Positions 37,886-49,800 of a stretch of DNA of 64,000 nucleotides are shown piece by piece. Made by a program: the position numbers and the translations under genes. Source of the DNA: Dipylidium caninum. Lineage: Eukaryota > Platyhelminthes > Cestoda > Cyclophyllidea > Dipylidiidae. Location of the stretch: positions 434,001 to 498,000 of the forward strand of contig QEYB01001685.1 in assembly GCA_017562135.1 (NCBI GenBank). The letters are read 5' to 3'. The notes under the pieces were generated by a model. The model was not told where the DNA came from. It made no database searches and saw only the letters and a list, made by a program, of their open reading frames with translations. Positions within the stretch are counted from its first letter, which is position 1, and the number at the start of each line of letters is the position of its first letter.

Positions 37886-40800
37886 CGACGCCGCTTTCGG
37901 GGGCCGTCGGTGTCGGGGAGGCCGCCACAGTCAGCGAACGAAGAGCGTCGATCACTTCTGTCAACCCACCAAGTTCATCCTTCAGGGTTTGCAACTACAA
38001 AGCGAAGCGAGAGGAGTAAGAGGGGAAGAGTTTAGCTTATTCTGTGGAGGGTTCAAGGTGCCTCCACCAACCGTATCAGTTGTGCTGAAGAAGAAAGAAC
38101 AGTTTAAGGCGAAAATATAATTCCTCGCCCTGCAAAGCTCAACTTGCAGTATCGTAAGTGCGAAATGAGAAGATTAGAAAAGAGAGATCGTAAATTGGCC
38201 TTGTGGAGAAGTGCAAAACGTCAGTAAAGCATCCAAATCACCGCAGGAAGACATCATGAAGTTATGGACGCTGGATAGAGGAGAAGAGAGTGACCATGAA
38301 GCCCTCCTGGACACTCACGAAAGTCCGAGTCTTCGCAGTGCGGAGGGAATTTTACGCTGCCTTCAAATGCACTATTTTTACAGCAGCTGCCGCCAATTTT
38401 AACTACTTCGTCTGGTAAAAAGTTGAAATATTTCTCGCTTTGGCTATCAAATGCATTGTCAACTGTCTATGCAATCAAAAGAGGAGTTATTTCGGAGAGA
38501 AAAAGTGCCAAGACAATGTCACACGCTCGACTGAGGAGTTAAGAATTCATAAAGTGTGGACTAAGAGTTGTCATGTCTCCCATGAGACGAAAAATCATCA
38601 TTTTTTTGCAAAACACCGAGCAGTTACGTTTCGTTTGCGTCTCAGAACGGAATTTAAGACGCCCTCTAAACAATGTAGTTCGGTGAAAGGAAGGAGAAAG
38701 GCGTTCGACCGACGACGAGGACAATTCTCTTCTTGAGTCCCTGATGATGAAACATGGACTTGGAAGGCAAAATTCAGTAAGTCATGCAAACCCAATGGCA
38801 ATGAGACGTGGATTGGGAGAGGTAAGCAAAGTGGGGGGATAGGAGGTGTCTGCCGTGCACCCAAAAAGCCGAATGAAAAATGTCGAGGTGTGGGAAAAGC
38901 GGATAATTTCCTTATTGGTGGTCAGAAATCTGCCCACATGTATGCAAAAACTGATGGAAAATGGAAAGAGGAGACAAATTGGCCGTCCAGCGGGGAATAA
39001 TACGACCTTCTTGGTGTACAGGAAAGAAGGTTTGGGAAAGTGGGGGCACTACACTAACCGTCTGGGCATCCCGGAGCTGTTTTGCTGGGGGCACCTTGTC
39101 GGCGTATTGAGGACGTGCTCGTGCCTCCTCCAGACTCTCGATGGCCTTTAAGATGTGGCTCACTCGATCTCGGACTCGAGCCACCTCCGCTCCTGCATCG
39201 ATGCGACCGAGGAGGCGAAGGTAGAATTGGCAAGTGGCCACCGAACTTGCGTCCGCTTCCACCGAAGTCATCGGCGCTGATGTTGAGGCCTCCGGTTCTT
39301 CTTCCTCCGCCTCCGCCTCTGCCTCGACTTCCATCTCCTCCTGCATATCATCGCCTGGCAACCGGTCGACGTGGACGTCTATGGCCGACACCGTTGTCAT
39401 AATGCAACCAGAGGTGTCGACTGATGAGGAAAAGACAATGTCTTCATGTCAAATAGGAGTGAATAAGGCGGGAAATTCAACAGACTCTAGTCTCATTCAC
39501 TGCTCTCCACCATGTAGATCTCAAGGCCGGAAGAGTAGGCATCATGCCCCTCAACAATCTCGTCCACCTCGAAAAGCGGCGCAGCAAATATAGCGTCTGG
39601 CTTAGAGAACAAGTAACTTCGAGCATGCAGTGAGTGCCGGTGCGCATTGAAAGCCGTAGGAAACGGGGAGTGGAGACACTTCAGACCTCTCGACTAAGTG
39701 GAAGATGGTGGCGAGTCTATCACACTCCATCAGGCCCTACTCGGCAAGAGGTCCAAATTCATCCTTCTAAATCTATCCAAGTGACACAGAAGGCTCATGG
39801 TAGAAGAAATCGGCCTCTGTCCGAATTTACTTTGCAGAAACTTGGAGAAGTGGGATGTGAAGTAGCGAGTCTCAACTGACAAGGGCTGTGCTCAGTGAGG
39901 TCGCAAAATCCCTCTGTATAGTTAATTTTCACTACAAGACTCATGTCTCCGTGTCAGTATTGTCCAAAGGCCAGTGGAAAATGGAGGTGAAGACAGAGGA
40001 GAACTCCAGAAACAAGGGTAGGAGAGCGAAGGCGACCACTTGCATGGGAAATAATGGACTGCCTGTGTGGTAAATCCGCAAAACGACTCATTTCCAATCA
40101 AAATCATTTTGTTGAATAAGGCAAAATTAGCGAGATGAATCGCACTTAACCCACTGGACTTTAGACCTGCACCAAACCCATCGCTACGCCTCAAACGGCT
40201 AAATTGATTGCGTTCAAGAATAACCGGAATATGCTGACACTAAAGAGGTGATAAAAATTCTAGTTTAGACACAGAGGAGTACGGAGAGACATGGTGTGCG
40301 AAACAGCGCACCTTGAGATTTGTCCGTGGCTACGGCGACCACCCGACACTTGCCAAGAGGCTCCACAAGGTCGTTAAGGAAGGCGCCGACACGAAGAGCG
40401 TTGAGAGTTGCCTCGGAAGCGACTAGTACGGCTTCCAGGAAGTCACCACCGGTGACACGAAGGTTGTAAGTGGCGTAGAGGGAGCGCAGCTGATGCACCA
40501 GGTTGAAGGCCAGTTGGAACCCTACAACTTCGGAAGTGTCCACTTCCCGCCAATTGGAAACCTTAAAATGAAAGTTGCGCAAAGAAGTTATGAGAAAAGA
40601 GAATAATAAAATAGAGGATTTTTCAGCGGCATAGTGCGTAACCCGCAAAGGCAACGGCAATGAGCCACCGGCCAGTCGAGCATTTAGATTGGATTTCGGG
40701 CAGAAAGGTGCCTAGAGATGCCTTATACTTGAAAAAGCACGACAAAAATGCCGCAATTTACGGTGAACAGGCGGGAACTGACCTCTTCTGAGGAAGGGTA

Positions 40801-43800
40801 GGCAGTGACGCAGAGAGAAGGCGGATCTGTGGTGGGATTGCGCCGAGGCAGACGCTGAAAGAGCTCCTCCGTAACGAAAGGCATGAAAGGATGGAGGAGA
40901 CGCAGTCCCACGTCTAGACACGTGTAGACGATGTGGCGCACAGTCTCGGCACGCTCCGAACCGACTCCCTGCGCCGACTTCACCAGAGGCTTGGAGTACT
41001 CCTACCAGCCGAGAGGGTAAATTCTGTTAAGATCTGCCGCAATTCTCCACATAATGAAAAACGTTGAGACAAGCAACGAAAAAGATAAGAGAATATTGGG
41101 CAGGAAACTTCGAAACAGGCGTTTTTGTTTCGTCTATGACTGAGAAAGATAAATTTTAACGTGCGATCCGCATTTTCGTTTATAGGTGTTAAGGATACTC
41201 TTCTTACTTATCTAACAAAATTTTTCCGTGTGTGTGTCTTCCAAGTTTATTCTATTTTTGCCGACACCAGACGGAAACCAAATCCGATTTACATTAACTT
41301 TTCTTTCACTAGTTCAAATTGAATCACCCCACAACTCGACAAGCTCTGAGTGTTCGATGTTGGTTCCAAAAACCTCCTCCTGGCAATATGAGAGCATCGG
41401 CAAGGCGTCTTGGGGAGGACCGCAGGTGTGCGTGTGTGTGTGTGATTACAAGGAGGAATTAGTGATGATGACGACAATGGAATCTGATTCACACACGGAA
41501 CCAGCCGTAAACTTGATTCAAAACTCAAAAGAAATTGGCCAAACAGCTAAGGTTGTGTAAGAATATCAGCGTACAATGTGAAGGAAGAAAAACAAAAGTC
41601 GTACAGATGCGTGCCCGCCGCACAAAATGAAGCGACTGCAGATTATCCAGCAACCGCAAGAGGAAATGCGCATCTTCGTTGTTCCCTTCTCACTACACGT
41701 TTGTCACCGTCTTGGAGCCAAACCATCACTTCTGATGAAAAGTGGACTTTATTTGAACTTGCAAACGACCAAGCAAATGGGTAGATAAGAACAAAAGTCC
41801 AGGACACACCAATAAACCGAAATTTCATCAAAGGCGTTATGGCTAACGTATGGCGGGACGCTCAAGGAGTGACCCTCTGTTGTTCCTTCCTTCCTACGAC
41901 CACCAGGCGAGTTTCATTGCCATGACACTCTTGTCGTACATGATAAGAAATTTGTGAAGAAAGAACTGTTGGCAAGTTAAATAACTTCTCTACAATGTGA
42001 AATTTCGCCATCATGGAACATTTTTAGGAAAAAAAAGAAATACAATAACAAAAGTGATGTTATAAAGGACTTTGGACCGTTTGTCAACTCGGATAGTGAA
42101 GTCGTTTTCTTTGTCAGAATGGCATGTCTGCTTTCACCAAACGTCGTCAGAAGGTCGTAGACACCGATGGAAACAAAATTGGACTCATATCTGCCGGCCT
42201 CACGGCGTGACGCAAGTGCAAGTGCGCAGGACAACGCTGAACGACCATTCAGAGCTTCAAAGTGACTTTTCTTCGTCCACATCCTCCATATTCGGCCGAT
42301 ATTTCACCAACCTCTTCTTTCTTAAGCTCTGAAAATAGAATCCCATTTTTCCAAAAAGTCACATGGCACTTGTCCAATCATTGGTACAAAATCGTAGATG
42401 CCAACAAAAGTTATTTCGATTGACCATAAATGGAAACGATGTGGAGAATTTGGGAATTTCTGGTTTTCGCCTTCTACTCAATGCCCATTTCATAGCTGCC
42501 ACGGTAATAACAGCTTCCTTCACAAAAGGAAAAGTTGGACTCATGTGTGCCTGTCACACGAAGTGATGGAACTGCAGACGATCCAGCAACTGCAAGAAAA
42601 AAGACCGATCTTTGTTGCTTCCTTCGCAATACACGATTTCCATTGACCTTACACCAAATCTCAGCACTTCTGATGAAAAGTGGACTTTGTATGATGATTG
42701 AGAACGATCAAGCAAACAGGGAGATAAGAAATACTGGCACAGGACAGACTCAAGGTCGGAATTTCATTAAAAAATTATGGTAAATGTTTGAACGCTCAGA
42801 GAGTGACGAAAGCGTAACATGAGAAGAAACAAAAAGGAAAAACAACCGACATCGGTTAGTCCGCACGACGTAATGTAACTGCATGACGGCAACGCACGAC
42901 GTCATTCATTGGATATTTTGCCGACCGATCGGTTATAATTATGATTCATTTTTAAGAGGGAAAGATAACCAAAGAGATGTTATAAAAGACATGGCGACCT
43001 TGCCCAATAGTTGGCAAAAAATTGTAGGTGCCAATGGAAACTACCTAGAATTTCACCTCTCATTTTCTACATACACTCAACACCCATTTCATAATTTGCA
43101 ATCTTATGCTTAAGGAAGGAGCGTTTTGACGATCTTTCAAAAGACAAGTAGCCGAGTGATCCATCAACGCTCATACAAACTGACCTCTTCCAACCCGCCT
43201 TCGCTTCCGCCTCTGTTCAATCTCCACCTGCCTCTGAACGCCCAAGAAGGGCAACAGCCGTCACGTGAGGAAATATGAGGCCAAGGCAACGACCAGTCAT
43301 GTCATCTCATCCGAATCAAAAGCTCCTATGTGCATGAAAGGCGACTTTGTGGGACGAGCTCATGAGGTGAGGCGGAAGACTTCCAGGGTAAAATTTACTG
43401 GAGCCACGTCATTTGTAACATCTGCACGAATTACAAGCCTACTGCTGTTAGAGTTCAGGCATTCAAGCTGGAGTGGATGAAACACGCGTCAGAAAAAGCC
43501 TTACCACAGAGAGCCACTGCCAGCTAACTGTTAGAAGGAAATTCCAAAACGCCTTTAAATTGTGTAAGGTCGTTGAAAAGGTGAAAAGCTATTCATAACC
43601 CCGCTAAATTCGGGTACTTGAGGTAGATCGAAATGATCAGGGCTAGACAAAGCTAGAGCACTTCACCATAGAAGTGAGGGCTCTTTGCATTATTACGGTT
43701 GTAAAGCAAATTTCATTCCCATGTCAGATGTCCAACCGGTTGGTTTAGGGGTCAAGTGGCAGTACAGAAGACTGGCCGAGGACCAGTACTGTTGCCACCC

Positions 43801-46800
43801 AGAAATTCATGAGACGGAGAGGATCTCCGGCCGTGTCCAACGACCTGATTGTGGCTTCACATAAGGGGGATGTGGAGACCGTTGGAGGGGAGAACGTGTT
43901 GCGAACATCGAGAAAGGGTGAATGCAGTCAGGCTAAAATTCATTCGCGTTCAAAACAACGAATGAAAGCAAAGCAGGAGTGAAACACTGGGTTTTCCCTG
44001 CAATCCAACGAGGAGGAAAGGTTTCTTCATCCTTCAGTCGAGGGAAGTGACGGTTGAACTCCTCGAATAGGAGGCAGATAAGTAAGTGTCGGTAGAAAAG
44101 CGTCCAACTGCTTCAATAAGTATTTTACGTTAAAAAAGCGTAGGTTGGAGTGAATATTTAATAAGCTAACCCCGCAGAAGCGGTCAGTGGTCTCTTTCGC
44201 ATAAGATCCTCGTCTGCTAGTCCTTCCAACCCCCCCTGGGTTGAAAAAGTATGATTTCCATAGCTATACCATACCAGATATACATCGCAGAACTCGTAAA
44301 GCCAGAACCTGTGACAGGCAGAGGTAGCACGAGGGAAGACGTAGTCCACGAAGCCTGAGTTGCTCTCCTCCACAGCAAAGGCGAGGCGCCTGAGAATCCA
44401 CCGATCAACACCGGAGAGCAACGTGGAGGTGAAGACCAGAGTTGATGTTGAGGTGGGAGGTTTGTAGTCTTCGCCGAGGCAATGATACATCGCATATCTG
44501 TGGAATGAAGCACAGAGAAATGCTGGGCTCTCATGAAAACACACAGTCGAGTGTTCTGCCAGTCATTGGATGCGTGCATGAGCTTAAGCCACTTTCTGAA
44601 GGAGCGGTGAGGCCCTCAACGCTTCTACAGGCGACTAAAACGCGTTAGTTCAGGCACCAATTCGCAAAATCCACAGAGAACGTGGCCAAGTGGGAAGCAT
44701 ACGCACTTTCGAAGAAGGGATTTCGGGAAGTTCGCATCTTCCGAGCTCCCAAGTCAACAAAACGAGATTCAGTTAATAAAATGGGTAATTAGCGACATTA
44801 TAAAGTAAATTAATGCCTTCATCATCCACTGATTAAGCTTATCTTACTGCCCGACCAGAATGCTGGCCAGTAGGCGGAGATGAAAAGGCTGAAAGTCACG
44901 TGGTGACGACCTGAGGTGAAATACACGCAATGGAACGCCAACGGGACGGGAAGAAGACTCAACACACACGAGTGGACAGGACGAAATGCACATGCATACG
45001 GAGGTTGAGAAACCTGGTCGAGGAAAGAAAATACGAGAGGACAAGGGGGGGGAGGCGGGGAGAGAGGGTGACGGGAGACAGGACAGACGGTTCGCACAAA
45101 ATAAGCCAATGGCATGCGATGCAGCCTTCCAATCCGCATGTGGCCGAAGGTGAAGGGGACATGAAAGTGTTTTTTTTAAATAGACGAGACAATAAGTCCT
45201 CAGCGAGGGGAAAGTGAATCCAAATTCCGAAAAAAACCCACCGACAGACAAATATCAGCTTTTGGAATTCAAAATCGTCAATACCGCACTGTTTATAGCG
45301 TTCAGTTTTGGTGCTATTCTACGAAATACTCAGGTTTGCTTGACAAACCCTCAAATATGGAGTTGACAGTTTGATGTGTGGTTGAAGAAAACAACACCCA
45401 CCTGACCGCGTTCCAGAGTTTATTGCAGAAGAAACGGTAGCCCCTGCACTCGGAGGATATTTAGATTAATACTCCTCCCGCGGGTGGGATAAGAGACTAG
45501 GGAAAATCTGAGCGCGTCTGTTCCACACTCTGGAATGCCGTTGGGGAAGTCCTTGGCCTGTGCTGCCGTCGCCCTCTTCAACTCTGAGGGGTCTAGATTC
45601 CCCGTCAACAACTTTGCCTGTAGGTCTAGAAGCTAGAAGAGTTAAAATTGGAGTCCCTACCGGACAGGGAGATGCCATAGATGACATCCACCGGATCGAT
45701 GGCATTTCCCAGGGATTTGGACATTTTCTTCCCATGGGCGTCGCGCACCATGGCGTGGAGGTAGACCTGACCAAAGGGGAGACGGCCGGTGAGGTATAGA
45801 CCCGCCATGACCATACGAGCCACCCAGAAGAAAAGAATATCGTGACCGGTCTCAAGGAGGTTGCCGGGGTAGTAGAGTGGGAGGTCGGGCGACTCCGTGT
45901 CTGGCCAGCCGAAGACAGAAAAGGGGAAAAGGGCGGAGGAGAACCAAGTGTCGAGGACGTCTTCATCCTGCTCCAGACGGATGGTAGATGGTGCATCCTC
46001 GTCGGACACGTTGAAACGCGCCTTCGCCTCAGCCATGGCTTCGGCCTTGTCACGGCCGATTACCCAGGCATTATTGTCGGACTCCTAATTAATGAACAAA
46101 AAAAGGGAAAAAAAAAGTCAGAATGCTACGGCACAGATTTGTAAGAAATGGTTACTTCGTTGAGTCATGGAATTAGGAATACAAAAGCCCGACCCTTTGC
46201 CCTCACTGACTGCTTTCTGGAATTTCATTTCCACACTGCTACGTGGATAATTTCCTAAGATTTTAACTAACCGTACACAGAAACGGCTCATGTAAGCAAA
46301 AGAGTAGCAAGAGAAGAAGGCATCAGTCAATATAGAAGGACGAGCGGGTGAATATTTTAAAAAAGAGGTCTGAGACTGTTGGAAACACTTCTCCAATTAA
46401 GGACACTGAGGGAGACAAGACGGTGAATGTCCAAATGAGAAGTTAAAATTTCCACAACTAAGCAGTCGGGAAAATCACAAACCAATCCAAATTCAATTAA
46501 ACACATGTGTAACACCAAAATCACATCCACAGATACTATCGCGTGGGAAGTGAAAAGGAAGCCTTGTGTAGAAGGGGGAGGAAATAGACTGGGCATTCTA
46601 TCTCGTTGGGTTTTAACCAACATTCATTTGCCTTCAGCACTAACAAACTTATGACCTCCTTGAGAGTTGCTCCAGCAACGGAGTGGCGAAAAAAGAGAAT
46701 ACCAAAGGAAGAGAGATGGTTCTGGACACTACGGGAAGGCAAGGAAAGAAGAACCCGATGAAGAAATCGTAGTTGTGTGAAATCATGTCAAAAAAACTTC

Positions 46801-49800
46801 AAAGTAGCCTAACAGTGGGCAAGTGTGTGTGCGTGTGGGTGTGTATAAAGTTGGTTGAAATGCCATAGTTCGAGTGAGGGGGAAGTTGGAACGAAAGAAG
46901 CGCTGCTCACATCAAGTGGTTGGAATTCGCCCGTATCTTCCGCCCTCAGAGCGACCCGATAGGCTGGCACCCGGTGGCCCCACCAGAGCTGCCGGGAGAT
47001 GCACCAGTCGCGACAGTCGCGGAGCCAGGCATACCAGGTGTTGGCGTAGGCGGGCGGAGTGATAAGCAGTCGACCGGCGCGCACCTCCTCGACGGCGCGG
47101 GCCGCCAACTCTGTGCAGCTCACGTACCACTGGGGCTTCAGCAGCGGCTCGATGATGTCCTTGGTGCGGGAGCAAAGGGGCACCACCATGGGGTTGTCGG
47201 TCTCCCCGCGGTAAAGTCCGCGTTCCTCCAGTGCCCGGCGGACGGCGAGCCGAGCCTCGAAACGCTTCATGCCTGATGGCAGCAGAGGAGAGAAAAATGA
47301 TAACAAAGAATAACTCGACGCCAAAACGAGTCTCAAAGTGGACAATGTAAAGGAAGGATAAACAGGTCTGATGCGTTTATTCCCGCTCCTAATTAAACAA
47401 CTGCATTACTACGACCGTGAAGACTCTCTTCTACTGTTGTTTCATGAAGCACCAATCGTCGACGGTGACAGGGCGATTCAGCAAGATTTTGGACTGCGCG
47501 GATAGTATCTGTCGCGGACAATGCCGGCTTCGACGCATCATTTTGAGTTGAATGAGCCTGATCAGCAAGAGTCCGAGGTCCCAGAGCTGGAACAGCCTAC
47601 GCTAATGTTACAGAGTTACGTGGCCGGAGCACACGAAATGCCCTCATGATATGCTGTGACAGCCAATTGCCAACAATATGCGTCCGCTGAGTAAAATAAA
47701 ATAAACTCAAAATCCCGAAATAAACGGGTCTGCGCTGGAAGCATCCCAACCAAGAGACGAAGTGTAACAACGTCGTCGGATAAAGAAAAACTAAAGGGCC
47801 AGCTGACTGGCAACTATTTTGTCTACACTGGTCCCTGTAGCCTTCAGCAAATCGCACAGCGCGTATGTATTGGCCCTGTTGCCGTTGTGGTCGGCTTCTA
47901 CATCCTTCTGTGGGGTGCCGTGCGAAAGATGACGCCGCATGCCGGAGGGCGTATCCACTTCGGCGTTGATTTGCACCTGATTACCTTCAGATGGCCATGT
48001 GTGCCGCCCGTTTACGGTAGGAGGAGGTTCGGGTCTACCAGTCCGCTCGGCAGCTACTTTCTTCGTCTGCACTATACGCTGTATCATTTAGTAAATCGAC
48101 TTCACTCATCTTAAAGCTACTATTGCACGGTTTCCTGGTGGTTTCGCGTTCGTTTCAACCCTCCTACGACCAAATAAGTCAATTTTCCTCCAATAATAAG
48201 GTACAAAGAAGACGAGAGAGCAACAAATATGCAATGGCACGGCATTTCTGACTATAAATTAAAGGATTATATTTAAAATTTGAAGGCGTGTGCAGAAGTG
48301 AGAGTAAAAGCACAAACTGAGACAATAGAACCGATGAGTTACCAGCAAAAGGTCCAGCAACCTTGGTCATCATTCCTTTCTCATCGATACACGTTAGGAA
48401 GGGTAGACTGTGTCGCAGCCCGACCTCATAGTCGGTGGGGTCGTGCGCAGGTGTCAATTTGACCGCCCCCGTGCCGAAGTCTCGTTCGACGAAAGCGTCG
48501 GCCACAATAGGCAGTCGCCTTTCCGGGACTGCGAACGGATGCACGGCGAAGCGACCGATTAAGTGAGAGTAACGCGGATCCTCCGGGTGTACGGCGATGG
48601 CGGTGTCGCCAAGCATGGTTTCCAGACGAGTGGTTGCCACCACTACCTCCTCGTTAGAAACGCTGTCTGTACAGTAAGGACGAAATCGAGGGATTAGAAA
48701 TGATTAAACTCAACCAAACGAAAAAGTTGTCAAATTCTTCTATAACTACAAAACTACTACAAAAGGTTTAGTAACGAGACTTCTTCACCTTCACTCGTAC
48801 CAACCCGTGTGATCTAGGCCAAGGGAAAACTCCTGAAGAGGTGAAACTGAAATGCATTATCATTTCTGGGGAGGAACTAACGTACCGATTTTTTCCGTGG
48901 CCTTAGACGGATTTTTGAGGCATGAAGCATTTCATAGAGAACCGTAAAGATCAACCGCCCGACTTCGAAATATACAGGAAGGAAATGGCGCGAACTATCT
49001 CCACGGAGAGCATTTCGAAATAAAAATGATGGAGAACACTGACCAGCAATGAGATAGGCGAATGAGGTGAGGACACCAAAGGTCACGGGTTTAGCGTAGC
49101 CAGGCACCGGCAGAGCTGTGCGTCCGGTAAGCTCAACCTTGTCCACCTCGATGTCCGAAATGGCGGACTGGAGGGTACAGCACCAGTTGACCAGCCTCTC
49201 CTTGCGGTAGATCAGACCGCCCTGGTGCATTCGCACAAAGGCCTCGGTGACGGCGCGACAAAGTTTGGGGTCCATTGTAAAAGCAGCACGAGACCAGTCA
49301 CATGAACTACCCAGCGCCCGGATCTGGTTGTAGATGTTCTCACCCTTCCTGTCAGACAGCAAAAAATAGATGTGGTTTTACACGATGAAGGTTACGGAAA
49401 TATGCCTTTCTGTGAGGGAGGGGAAGCAACCACATTTCGGTTCTGCCACTTCCACTAAATGGTGATTGTGACGGCGACGTTTCAGGCACCAACTTTGGAT
49501 GTAATACGCCTGCGTTATTATGCCGCAGGAAAAAAAGTAGATTTTAAAAAGCAGGAGTTTAGCATTTAAGTTTTATCCAACACAGAGTAAGTAGGATCTT
49601 AAAACTATTTATCTCCCTCTTAACGTTTTCAAAACACAGCTATGCCATGTACCGAGTGCTGGTCCTTTGTGAATTCTTCGGTAGTGCAAGTGTAGTTAAT
49701 AAACGCAATACAAAAACTATAGACTTAATAAAGTGGTGGAACTCAAGTATCTCGAACTCACTAGACGAACTTTAAAGTGTTAAGCACCCAAATTTTATCA

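Noticed and set aside
43740..43805. Hairpin-like stretch resembling a tRNA or small RNA
   Set aside because: Arms pair only in part and no tRNA box A/box B pattern is present.
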